Position numbers and translations under genes: made by a program. Shown here piece after piece: positions 36,448 through 49,147 of a stretch of DNA of 64,000 bases (its first letter is position 1; each line of letters starts with the position of its first letter). The notes below the pieces were generated by a model. It was given only the letters and a program-made list of their open reading frames with translations, was not told the DNA's origin and did no database searches. The DNA lies in the NCBI RefSeq assembly GCF_040183065.1, contig NC_091125.1, positions 122,455,121-122,519,120 of the forward strand, written 5' to 3'. The stretch comes from Periplaneta americana (taxonomy: Eukaryota > Arthropoda > Insecta > Blattodea > Blattidae).

Positions 36448-36641
36448 CCGTCTTTCCCATAACTATGGTCCTGGAACACAATTATGGTCCATTGAAATTT
36501 TGTACTCCATAACGTAGTTGTCTATATTTTTGCTGTACTGTAGTTTGAAGTCATGTCATTGCAGCAATCTACAATGTTCCTTGAATAGTTGAATCGTGGA
36601 CTATAGTTGTGTTGCAGGACCAAAGTAGTGGGAAATTACGG
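36448..36641. mobile_element. TA-target MITE, copy 2, upstream of the protease gene
   Basis: Diverged copy of the MITE at 28161-28392, with ends CCGTCTTTCCCATAACTATG and complement. It starts five bases after the pogo-like element and ends about 350 bp before the protease start site. Confidence 0.82.
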
Positions 36642-36732
36642 TTCTATAATGCTACTACTATGAGATTGAACTTTGTGTGTTCAAATCTCACATGCGCATT
36701 ATGAAAAGGAAATGTCACTAACCTAGAATGCA

Positions 36733-36949
36733 AGATAACTTAAACGTTTAAGGGCAAAAACTCCACTTGACACTATACTGAATATTGTCGCTGTAATGGT
36801 ACATAGTTCAACGACATAAGAAGTGTGAACATTTGTACAATATTTCCTTTTAAACACGTCATTTTGTTTTGAATACGTATTTGTAAAAAAAAGGTATATA
36901 TTATAATTTATCTGACATTCACTCGAATTCACCAATAAGATCTTTATCT
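36733..36949 (+). promoter_or_regulatory. Cluster of three GATA-type sites
   Basis: AGATAA at 36733-36738 and TTATCT at 36908-36913 and 36944-36949 lie within 230 bp upstream of the TATA box. GATA factors are known activators of insect midgut digestive genes. A role here is inference, since six-base matches are common in AT-rich DNA. Confidence 0.35.
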
Positions 36950-36962
36950 CTCTGAAATTGAG

Positions 36963-36997
36963 TATAAATATGTCCAGTGATGTCTGAATTTGTCAGA
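36963..36997 (+). promoter_or_regulatory. Core promoter: TATA box and initiator
   Basis: TATAAATA at 36963-36970. About 30 bases on, TGTCAGA near 36991-36997 fits the arthropod initiator, with a start at or near the A at 36995. This leaves a very short 5' leader of about 11 bases before the ATG at 37006, typical of highly expressed digestive protease genes. Confidence 0.7.
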
Positions 36998-37005
36998 CCA
37001 TCAAC

Positions 37006-37054
37006 ATGAAGCTCTTTCTAGCAGTTTTGTCTACTCTCCTACTCGGCTGTCTTG
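37006..37054 (+). CDS. Protease exon 1: signal peptide
   Basis: Encodes residues 1-16 and the first base of codon 17. The start context ATCAACATG is good. The donor is G|GTAAGT. Intron 1 (37055-38344, phase 1) is 1.3 kb and holds a possible transposon scrap at 37988. Confidence 0.92.
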
Positions 37055-38601
37055 GTAAGTTACCAAACAACACTAAATAAGTTATTAATAAGAACTTTAC
37101 AGTTATAAATATAAAATGGGGAATGTTAATTTACAATCATTCCGAAATTGAACTCATAATATAATAAATTCTTAACTATCAAGTTAACAAATATAGAGGA
37201 TTCAAATTTTCTGCTTAAGTATGGATATGCGCCTCACCAAACCTCTGCCATTTTCTGACCTGTTATTATCCTTTAGTCCGTCGTAATGGAACCAGCTATC
37301 GCAGTGAAATATATAAGCAGAAACTACTTTTCAATCTTATGATTAAACTACAGGATTAAGGTGTAATTAAATGCTATAACAGTGATTAATGTTATCTTAA
37401 ATTACAATAAATCTTCGAAATTATGTCCTTTCTGCTAATAGACAAGCTTCGCATATCTTCAATGAATTATTATTAAACCCTCCCAGACATTTTTTCCTAA
37501 TTTTTTTTTCCTAAATTATAAATTCCTAAAACTTTTATTTTTGTGAAGCAAAATTCTTAACAGCATTACTTCCCAAAACCAGAAATCATAACAAACATAT
37601 TGTTAATCTTATTAAGATTAATCCTAAATTCCTAAAACATTTTTCCTAAAGGTTTTACTTCCTAATAGGTATTTACGATGTGAGTATCGTAACGTTTCAT
37701 ATTACAATACGAGTTTGATAACCAGTCGAGTACTGTAATATGTAGTTACGGTAAGTTTATCTCACATAGTTTTATCAACTTTGATGTAAAAATTAATTTA
37801 CTAATAAAAGTAATTGTATTACATTTATTAGTTTCGAACATGTCATTTGTGGAGAGGTGGTATTATTATTATTAGTTTTTTCCTGCGAGAGACGATTCGT
37901 TTATGTTTGTTTTACTAGTTTTGAACACGATAGGTTTTTGTTTATAACAGAAGAACAGCAGTACTAGGACAAATACGCAGTGTTAAAATGAGTTCAAACA
38001 AGGATTCAGATATCGAAAATGTTCCAAATTCTGCAATTTAATGTTCAGTACCACAGAAATCCCGCGTAAGTTATCAAGTGGAATATAAAAAATTTGAAGA
38101 TTCGTGTTCCAAGAAAAATGTAGAAATGTTTAGAATTAATGTTTGTAATAAATAAAATCAATAATCCTATACTTGTACCTTTCATTAATTTTACTTTTCC
38201 ACTTTAAACATTTTGTTACAGGCTTTTCAATTTTCAACAGAACGTATTCTTATTTTAAAATGTATGTAAATTGTGCATGTTAAGTGAGAATAAGACATAA
38301 AATTATTGTATTACGTACAGAACTGTTTCATTTCGTTGTTGTAGCAGCAAAACCTAAAATCGAAGGAATACTCATTGATCTTGCACGAAATGTAAGGATA
38401 GTAAACGGCCAGCCTGCGGAAGATGGGGAATACCCGTTCCAGGTGAGTTAATGAAACAATAGAACAAACTCTTACATCACATGGAAAATGTGTGTTGTAT
38501 TAGATACACCACTGTTTTATAGTCACCATTATCATAGCTATCATCAACAACACTGTCTCATTAATTTCACAACTACCACCACTTTATTATTATCATTATT
38601 A

Positions 38602-38641
<40 letters not shown>

Positions 38642-41600
38642 GGCTTTTAAGGAACCCGGAGGTTCATTGCCGCCCTCACATAAGCCCGCCAGTGGTCCCT
38701 ATCCTGAGCAAGATTAATCCAGTCTCTATCATCATATCCCACCTCCCTCAAATCCATTTTAATATTATCTTCCCATCTACGTCTCGGCCTCCCTAAAGGT
38801 CTTTTTCTCTCCGGCCTCGATTATTAAACTTCAAAATTAATTCAAAATTAGCACTTTCCAATAATAAATTATTTAAAAAGCGAGCACTTCAACTGACTTT
38901 AAATACCGATTAGTATTCTAATAATGTTTTTATTTTCATTTTTGATATTTTTCATTTTTTGGTATTTCTCTCTTATATTAAATTTTGAAAAAATATTTTT
39001 TTATGTTATGGATCTTCCAAAATTCAATAAATGAAACGGAACTAAAATATCATTTATGTATATAATATATTACTTCCATTATATTATTGCATAATATTTT
39101 GTATTTATATTACAATTGTATTATTTAATACTTTTTCATTTTACTTTAATATTGTTAAAAGGGCCATGGCCCCTTGTACTTTCTAGTTAACCTACTCTAC
39201 TGTATATATTATTTTAATGTACCGAAGTACATATGATATTTCCATGCAGATATTCTGCGTCATCATACGATGAAAGAGTAATGGAACGGAGAAAAATTCT
39301 CTCCGGCACCGGGATTTGAACCCGGGTTTTCAGCTCTACGTGCCGATGTTTTATACACTAAGCCACACCGAATACCCATCCCAGCGCCGGAGAGTATCGT
39401 CTCAGTTTAAGTTCCAACTCTTGTGTTCCCTCTAGTAGCCGCCCTCTGCACTACGTCATAGATGTCTATGAACGTAGGACTGAAGTCCACACATCTGCTG
39501 AGGTGCACTCGTTAGGAGTGATTGTCCGGCGCCGAGATGGGTATCCGGTGTGGCTTAGTGGATAAAGCATCAGCACGTAGAGCTGAAAACCCGGGTTCAA
39601 ATCCCGGTGCCGGAGAGAATTTTTCTTCGTTCCATTACTCTTTCATCCTACTCTACCGTGTTTTATCTGATATAATTGAATTTTGTTTTATTATTATTGC
39701 TTGTATTATTATTTTGGTATTTTTCACTTTACTTTTGCTTACTTATATTTAATTAATTAAATTAAACAATTAAATAGTTATTTTAATGTAGGCTTAAGCG
39801 TGTAATATTACTTTTTAATTATTTAATATAAACTCAACTCCCGACCCGGCCACAAGCTTTTGCTTCATCGGGAGTGTCAACGGAAAGTGTACTATTATTC
39901 TCTTTCAAATAAAAAAAAATATTATAAAAATAATTATTAAAATTATTATATTATTAAACTTAACTGTGCCAATATGAATGTGTTCAAATGTTGCTTTAGT
40001 TGATTATCTGATTGGGATTTTTCTGGAGTTTTCTACTCAACAATATTGTGTCACGTTGTTACCTCTTTCGCATGTCTTACAAAAGATTTGTCACTTCATT
40101 TTAGGTGTCACTGCAAAACTACGGCAGTCACTATTGTGGCGCTACAGTTCTGAATAACGAGTTCCTCCTGACAGCAGCCCACTGCATTTACGGGTATGTT
40201 ACACCAGAGCTAGGAAGCTGGTACCAAAACTGTTAAGTTGTGTGAGCTTGGACTATATCTCTACCGAATGAAAAGTAATGGCGCATCTCCCAATGTCAGT
40301 GAGGCAGAACGACAAACATATACAGCCTGATGGTATCCAAACATGTGCTCCAATCGTCCACAGCCTTAGAACAAAGAAATAATAAAACGAATAATGTAAA
40401 AAACAATAATTTGTAATTATAAACTTCGTAACTCCCAAACTAAAATAATTTACCCATAAGTTTAAAAATAACATAAAAAGTATACAATTATGATTCTAGC
40501 CTCATGATAACAAATAACAATGAACATTTTCGTTTTATCAAAATAAATACCCCTTTTATTTTGATAAAATGAAAATGTTCATTGTTATATGTTATAATGA
40601 GGCTAAAATCATAATTACCCCTTTTAATCAGCTGCTTGTCTATGCGAATGACGTGAATATGTTAGGAGAAAATCCACAAACAATTAGGGAAAACACGGGA
40701 ATTTTACTGGAAGCAAGTAAAGAGATAGGTTTGGAAGTAAATCCCAAAAAGACAAAGTATATGATTATGTCTCGTGACCAGAATATTGTACGAAATGGAA
40801 ATATAAAAATTGGAAATATATCTTTTGAAGACGTGGAGAAGTTCAAATATCTTGGAACAACAGTAACAAATATAAATGATAGTCGGGAGGAAATTAAACA
40901 CAGAATAAATATGGGAAATGCCTGTTATTATTCGGTTGAGAAGCTTTTATCATCCAGTCTGCTGTCAAAACATCTGAAAGTTAGAATTTATAAAACAGTT
41001 ATATTACCGGTTGTTTTGTATGGTTGTGAAACTTGGACTCTCACTTTGAGAGAGGAACATAGGTTAAGGGTGTTTGAGAATAAGATGCTTAGGAAAATAT
41101 TTGGGGCTAAGAGGGATGAAGTTACAGGAGAATGGAGAAAGTTACACAACGCAGAACTGCACGCATTGTATTCTTCACCTGACATAATTAGGAACATAAA
41201 ATCCAGACGTTTGAGATGGGCAGGGCATGTAGCATGTATGGGCGAATCCAGAAATGCATATAGAGTGTTAGTTGGGAGGCCGGAGGGAAAAATACCTTTG
41301 GGAAGGCCGAGACGTAGATGGGAGGATAATATTAAAATGGATTTGAGGGAGGTGGGATATGATGATAGAGAATAGATTAATCTTGCTCAGGATAGGGACC
41401 AATGGCGGGCTTATGTGAGGGCGGCAATGAACTTCTGGGTTCCTTAAAAGCCAGTAAGTAAGTAAATACCCCTTTTAAGTTCAGAAAAAGAAAACAATAT
41501 TTGTACTCTGAAAATATTTGTTCTACGTCACAAGACGTTACTGTAGCAAATCTGAAATATGATGCAGTATATCTTACTATCATCAGGTGAACAACTATTT

Positions 41601-44600
41601 TGTGAATCTAATAATGTATCTCGTATGTGGAACATAATATGAAACCCATAATTGTTTTCAAGAAAATTTAAAATTCTATTGTAATGGCAGCTAGGAAATT
41701 CGTATCGTAATTCAGATATCGAACTTGAACTGTAACGAAACCGAATGCATAGCAGCACGAGACGTCAACTTTTAACGAAGAATAATCCGGGAAAAAAATA
41801 ACGTGTTACACACTACTGTTGCATAATTATTTAATAACAGACGAGTTTACTTTTTTGGAATCATGCATAATATTAACATTACGTAAATAATACAATAATA
41901 ACAGAATAACTCACTTTGTTCAGAACCTAAAATATTAATATAAATTAACAATATTCTTCAACTATTCACGACTGTACACAGCTGCACAGAATGCCACTAT
42001 GCGTTGTTTATGTGAACATACTGTGTATTGTCTGTACGAGCGGGAGCAGAGCGAGACGCAGGCGACATCTATACTCCTCGCTGTACTCAACTGAAATCTA
42101 CTGTTTTGGTACGAACTTCTTACCTATGGTTACAGTATGTTCTTATTTATATAGAAATCAGAACACAAAATGTATTTAAATTATTTTATTTAATCGCATA
42201 TTACTTATGTAAGAAACAAGGACGTTTATCATTGCACAACACGCGCGCACGCACACACACACACACATTTCTTTTTCGGATATTCTACAATCTTTGTTTT
42301 CCCATGCTCTTTCTTTCATTTCTCAATTTGTGCAGAAAAATTGTTCATAAATTATTTCTTCTTGTAACATAACATTAGGTAGATTTTTAACTGATACTCC
42401 TATCATATAATTATAATGAAATTAAATTGTTACTATCTTTTACATGAAGTGTGGAGTAAGTATTGTTATATATGCCTTCTCTTCATATCCACTGCGGAGA
42501 GATTTATGATTTCACGAAGACATATTGATGCACAATCTAGTGATTAGAAGTTGTGCATCACTAGGCTATCTCTCCTAGTCCCGAGGTAGAAATTTCACAT
42601 GAAAATTTCTGACCCCGCCGGGGATCGAACCCGGGCCGGCTACCCTGGAGGCAAACACGCTACCACAAAGCTAACTAGACGAACGTGTTTTGAAAATATG
42701 TCCCATTTAAAACATTGCATAACTCAAAAACTACTTAAGTATACCAGAAATGAAATTTTGTAGCATTAGTACATATTCCAAGAGAGAGCTTGTATTAAAA
42801 AAATAAACTCATCAGCTAAAAAATGGTAGAAGTTTAAATTTTCACACATTTTTCATCTATCTCCTCCTTCAAACATTGTAACGTTATATTCAATTAGAGT
42901 TGTATTTATTATTTCTGTATTTCTGTCGCGAAACATTATTCCTAAGTCTTGTAAAGATTTCATCTTACATTTTCTTATTTAACGTATTGCGTCAACCTGA
43001 GGAATATAATCTTTACAATGTCTAATGAAGTCTTGTTCTTGCAGAAATTTTATATTTGCAATTTGACGATTTATAACAGGAAAGCGTCTATATTAAATGA
43101 TTATGACTGAATTTGTAATAGTTTATGTATTTTTAAATTCTCTGTAATTCATTCAGCATGTTTGCAAGAAACCAAATCACAAGGGACGATTTTGGGATCT
43201 ATTTTGTTTTTAATACAATTTAAAGCTTTATTAAATGCAGATTTTAAAATATTAAAGCTTCGTGTATTCATATGCAGGTGATGCAGTGGTGATTTCTGGG
43301 ATTAAGTTTATGAAAATGAATATGATGTAAATATAGATTGTCTTTATTTTAAATTTCTCTCGTTAAATATTAAAAAAACAACAGTAATTCCTTTCTCTTT
43401 CAAATCTATTGGTTAGCAATCTTTGAATAATTGTAGTAATTTAAGTTTATTAATACATGCGGTTCTTCTCTTTTTTGCTCATGAATGTCTCCCTTCCAAA
43501 GAAGTTGTAGTTATGGAATATGTGAGCATCATCATTGATCAGCATCTATCTATGAAATAATTGTATAAAGTCACTTTCTTACCTATGTAGAAGATTATGT
43601 AAAACAATAAAATTGATAAATTCGTCATTCTTCATCGTATTTTACCCGTCAGTATTTTACTACCGTTTATTTAGCTTTTTTTGCAGTCCACCATCCAATT
43701 ACTGTATTATTGCGTAAGGTGGGAACTTTTAAAATTTCTTTAGATCCTCTCAATTTTTTTACAATAAAAATAATCAAAATCTGCTTTGAAACCTATTGTT
43801 TACCCTTCTAAACTCATCTTTTCTGAATTTAAAATCTATGGGAAATGAACAATTATAGGAATGTATACCTTACTGGAGCGCTATTACAAAAATCGTAAAG
43901 AATATATACCATTTTATTATATTTGCAATACTAGACGGAAGGTTAACTTACAATATTAAGAGACCAAGAAGGTTTAAAACGCATTATTAGTCTAGGACCA
44001 CGATTATATAACTCTATAACGAAAATGCACCCTGAATTTTCAACATTTCCTTTATTAAGTTCAATAAAAACATTAAACATATGCTTAAAAATTATATTTA
44101 AATAACCCTATATATAAAGTTTTCTGTGTTCTCATTATTTCTTTTATTTTTGTTTTCTTGGTTTTTATGTAATATTTCTGTGTATTAGGCCTACCTTTTG
44201 TATTTATTTTATGTAGTTGAACTACATCCGAACATGAGCTTTGCTCATACGGGTGATCCTAATTTTGTACATGCTTATGTATACTTAATTTAGTATAAAT
44301 AAATATCAAGTGCGTTACATTTTCGTTTACTTCGAGTAGATGTCATAAGAGCAGATTATTTTCGAAATACGTAAGTTTCCCAGATTCAGTTTATTTAACC
44401 TTTTCTCCATTATGTTTTACTTATTTTGAACGGTTTATATAGTTTAATAAGTAAGTTAAATTAATTGCCCACATTTAGGTAATATTTCTTGTTACGGATA
44501 ATTAAGTAAAAACAGAAATAATATTTGTGCGAGATCGTGCGTATTTGCTTGGTTTCCGCACAAAACCAATCCGCGGAAAGTGTAAAATTCCACATTCAGT

Positions 44601-47600
44601 ATTCCCAACCTAACACACATAACAATTTCCCTCTTCTTACCGCTTAAGTGACCTATTGATTTTACTGCTTTAGGCTTTCAACATATTATTTTTAGAGACG
44701 TTCAATATAGTAATAATTATAAATTGGAAACTTACCACTGCAATTTCACCTAAATTGCACTGTTAATTATTGTTTTTAAATATTTGCAAAAATTAAGTAA
44801 ACTATACAACTCCACTAAAGTTACTGCATTCATGGTGCAAGTAACATTAAGGAAGCCGTGAAAAAATCAACAAGATTCCAGACTCATCATAGACTGGGGG
44901 AAAAAAAAAGACAGACGTATATCACGGCCTGCTGGAGTATAGTAAACACAGAAAAAAATTTAAAGCAACAATGTTAAAGACAGATATTTTTGTTTTGCAA
45001 ATTTGCCGTCATTGAACAGAAACCAAGATGGAGATTTCATTGCAATTAATTAGAAATTCCTCTTTCAGGTATGTAATAAACGATCTTCGCACGAAATAAT
45101 GTACGATACACGAGCGGTATGTTTTCTTTCAATACTCGGAAATTAAAAAAGCTCAACTACGTTTCGCTTTTTCAAACTTTTCCTCGAACATGAAAACTTC
45201 AACATACCGCTCTTGTAACGCATATTACTATTAATTTTATAATTAAGTACAGTTAATGTAAGGTATTATTTTATTTTTATTTTTATTCCAGTGGCAACAT
45301 CGATTCATATACAGTTCGTGCAGGTACCAACAATTACAACTCAGGAGGTTCTGTGCACCAAGTCGTTGAGTGGGTATACCACCAAGAATATCAAAATCAG
45401 GCTTATTGGTATAACGACGTTGCTGTTGTGAGGGTAAGAATCTTATACTTATTTTTTTCATGAACAACATATTTACAAAAATATTTGAACCGAGGCTTGA
45501 TTACAAAGGCAGAGAAAATTTCCTCTTTATAGAAATGCAGAGATGTCTTCTTTTGGAAAACTTGAAGCTGGACAGTAATTTGATTAGAAACAGGAAATGT
45601 TCTCTCTAGTGATGTATTGGTGTGAATATCTATTTCTCTAAATATTATGTACTCAACTTTTATAATGGGTCCTTGTGCCCCGGGCAGTGGGATGTTACTG
45701 AAGTAGGGGAGAGTTGGGTAGTATCGGACATCGGGTAATATCGGACAGTGCGTTTCTTTCATCTATCACCAGATGATAGTACCTGAATGACATGGTTACG
45801 TTTCTGTATGCGACATCACAGAAACATAATCATGTCATTCAGGTACTATTATCTGGCGGAAGATGAAAGAAACTCACTGTCCGATATTACCCGATGTCCG
45901 ATACTATCCAACTCTCCCCTATGCTAAAGATTATAACTTATGGGTAAAGTGAGAATTAAAGCTTAGTACTGGGACTGATTTGGTGCATTTATACAGAGAA
46001 AGGAGGAGATCCGGGATATTCTCAAAAGGCAGTAAAGTGGCTCAGTGTCAGAGGACCCGGATTCAAATCCTGCTCCACCATGAACTTATAACTTGTGTTG
46101 AACAAGCCCTTGATCTAGGCAACACAGAGATTTTCTCCAAGTACTCCGGTTTCCCTGTGACATTCTAAGAATAATGATAAGCAATGTTCCACACTACAAT
46201 TACTAGTTTGTAACACAAATTAAGAAACCTATTTTTGTAAACGTTTTTAGTAATAGAATCCATGGCCTGTAATCTCTAAACAATAATAATTTATAACTTA
46301 ATATTTATATTAATTTACATTCTCTGTTTAAAGCCTTTCTTGTCCAAAACAAGAGCAGTTACTTAAGAGGGGACGGATGAGAAATAACACTATGTTACTG
46401 AATTGTCTATAACTTTCACTTTTGGACCTAGGGCCTTGAAATTTCAAATATTAGTTTAAAACAGGGTTTTCTCTACCTTCAATTTTTTTCTGAATTTTAT
46501 TAATAATAATTTTTATTTTTCTAATTCTTCATTTAAAGAAATTAAAAAATGATGTACCTTTTTACAAAAATTTGCTACACCAATAAACCTAAAATTTTTG
46601 CACATGTGTTACCAATACCTAAACTAATATTTCCCTGCAACAAAATATTTTATTTACTTACTTGCAAATGGCTTTTAAGGAACCCGAAGGTTCATTGCCG
46701 CCCTCACATAAGCCCGCCATCGGTCCCTAACCTGTGCAAGATTAATCCAGTCTCTATCATCATATCCCACCTCCCTCAAATCCATTTTAATATTATCCTC
46801 CCATCTACGTCTCAGCCTCCCTAAAGGTCTTTTTCCCTCCGGTCTCCCAACTAACACTCTATATGCATTTCTGGATTCGCCCATAAGTGCTACATGCCCT
46901 GCCCATCTCAAACGTCTGGATTTAATGTTCCTAATTATGTCAGGTGAAGAATACAATGCGTGCAGTTCTGCGTTGTGTAACTTTCTCCATTCTCCTGTAA
47001 CTTCATCCCGCTTAGCCCCAAATATTTTCCTAAGCACCTTATTCTCAAACACCCTTAACCTATGTTCCTCTCTCAGAGTGAGAGTCCAAGTTTCACAACC
47101 ATACAGAACAACCGGTAATATAACTGTTTTATAAATTTTAACTTTCAGATTTTTGGACAGCAGACTGGATGATAAGAGCTTCTCAACCGAATAATAACAC
47201 GCATTTCCCATATTTATTCTGCGTTTAATTTCCTCCCGAGTGTCATTTATATTTGTTACTGTTGCTCCAAGATATTTGAATTTTTCCACCTCTTCGAAGG
47301 ATAAATCTCCAATTTTTATATTTCCATTTCGTACAATATTCCGGTCACGAGACACAATCATATACTTTGTCTTTTCGGGATTTACTTCCAAACCGATCGC
47401 TTTACTTGCTTCAAGTAAAATTTCCGTGTTTTCCCTAATTGTTTGCGGATTTTTTCCTAACATATTCACGTCATCCGCATAGACAAGAAGCTGATGTAAC
47501 CCGTTCAATTCCAAACCCTGCCTGTTATCCTGAACTTTCCTAATGGCATATTCTAAAGCGAAGTTAAAAAGTAAAGGTTATAGTGCATCTCCCTGCTTTA

Positions 47601-48827
47601 GCCCGCAGTGAATTGGAAAAGCATCAGATAGAAATTGACCTATATGGACTCTGCTGTATGTTTCACTGAGACACATTTTAATTAATCGAACTAGTTTCTT
47701 GGGAATACCAAATTCAATAAGAATATCATATAATACTTCCCTCTTAAACCGAGTCATATGCCTTTTTAAAATCTATGAATAACTGATGTACTGTACCCTT
47801 ATACTCCCATTTTTTCTCCATTATCTGTCGAATACAAACAATCTGATCATTTAGGCTTCATATTATTTTAAAAAAATATTAGTTATGAAACACTTTTATT
47901 TATTTTTTTTTCTAAATTTTGTAATGTACTGTATAAAATTCACAGATATTAACAAATTTTGTTAAAGGGAACTATAGATAATACAGTTTTGTGTGCAAAA
48001 TTGCATATTTTTACTCTTATGGTTGCAGAGAAAAAGGTACATAAGCATTGAAAAATGGAAGTTACGGAAAACGACGTTTAAAGTTATAGTAGTATTCATC
48101 TACTATCTCACCTCATACAGTGCACTCAATGTTCTCCATATCCATAAGAGAGTAGTAAGCCACAGCTTCCTAGCACTGGTCAGATACTTTGCCTGTCTAA
48201 ATCCCAAGAAAATTTATATTAACACAAAAACTCCAAAATGGCTACTGAAAAGGAGAGTAGCATATTGCGCCGCGCTGTGGTATTTAAACTTTAAAGACCA
48301 CTTAGGTCCTTCAGACAAGCAGAATATTTCAGTATTTAATAAAGAAAAGTATGTAGGCCTACTATTTATTAAAGAAATAAAAAAAAATCCATTTTTGTCA
48401 CAATTTCGCGACTGTTTAACCTTCAGTTTAACTATACTAAAATTGTTTGCAAAATAATAAAATTAATTAGCCTATACAAAGAATTACGAGCAGATTTCAA
48501 ATATGTAAGTATGAATGACGTTTCTTATGTACAGGGGAATAAAATACAATTTTATACATGAATGTAAAAATAAAAACGCATATTCGAAATAAATTAACAT
48601 GGAAAGTGTAGGAATTTTGCCGATACATCAGAAAAAAACGAATAAGTGTGAAAAACGCATAAGTGGGAAATTCATACAATAAATTTCAATGTAGGCCTAT
48701 ATACATATACAACATTCATTCATTCACTCACTCCCTTATTCATTCATTCATTCATTCATTCATTCATTGATTCATTCATTTATTTATTCATTTATTCATT
48801 CATTCATTCATTCATTCATTCATTCAT

Positions 48828-48898
<71 letters not shown>

Positions 48899-49051
48899 TT
48901 CATTTATTCATTCATTCATTCATTCATTCATTCATTCATTCATTCATTCATTTATTCATTTATTCATTTATTCATTTATTCATTTATTTATTTATTTATT
49001 CATTCATTCATTCATTCATTTATTCATTTACTTATTTACTTAGTTACTTAG

Positions 49052-49147
<96 letters not shown>

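Noticed and set aside
16391..39617. Functional tRNA genes
   Set aside because: The four modules in inverted pairs have A and B boxes, but imperfect stems or oversized loops, and sit within repeats. They look like SINE or foldback heads.
47993..48457. 154-codon plus-strand frame in intron 4
   Set aside because: No motif recognised. It lies in an intron next to LINE and microsatellite sequence and has no visible promoter or polyA signal of its own.
48767..49051. 94-codon Ile/His/Ser/Phe/Leu frame
   Set aside because: Translation of a tetranucleotide microsatellite.
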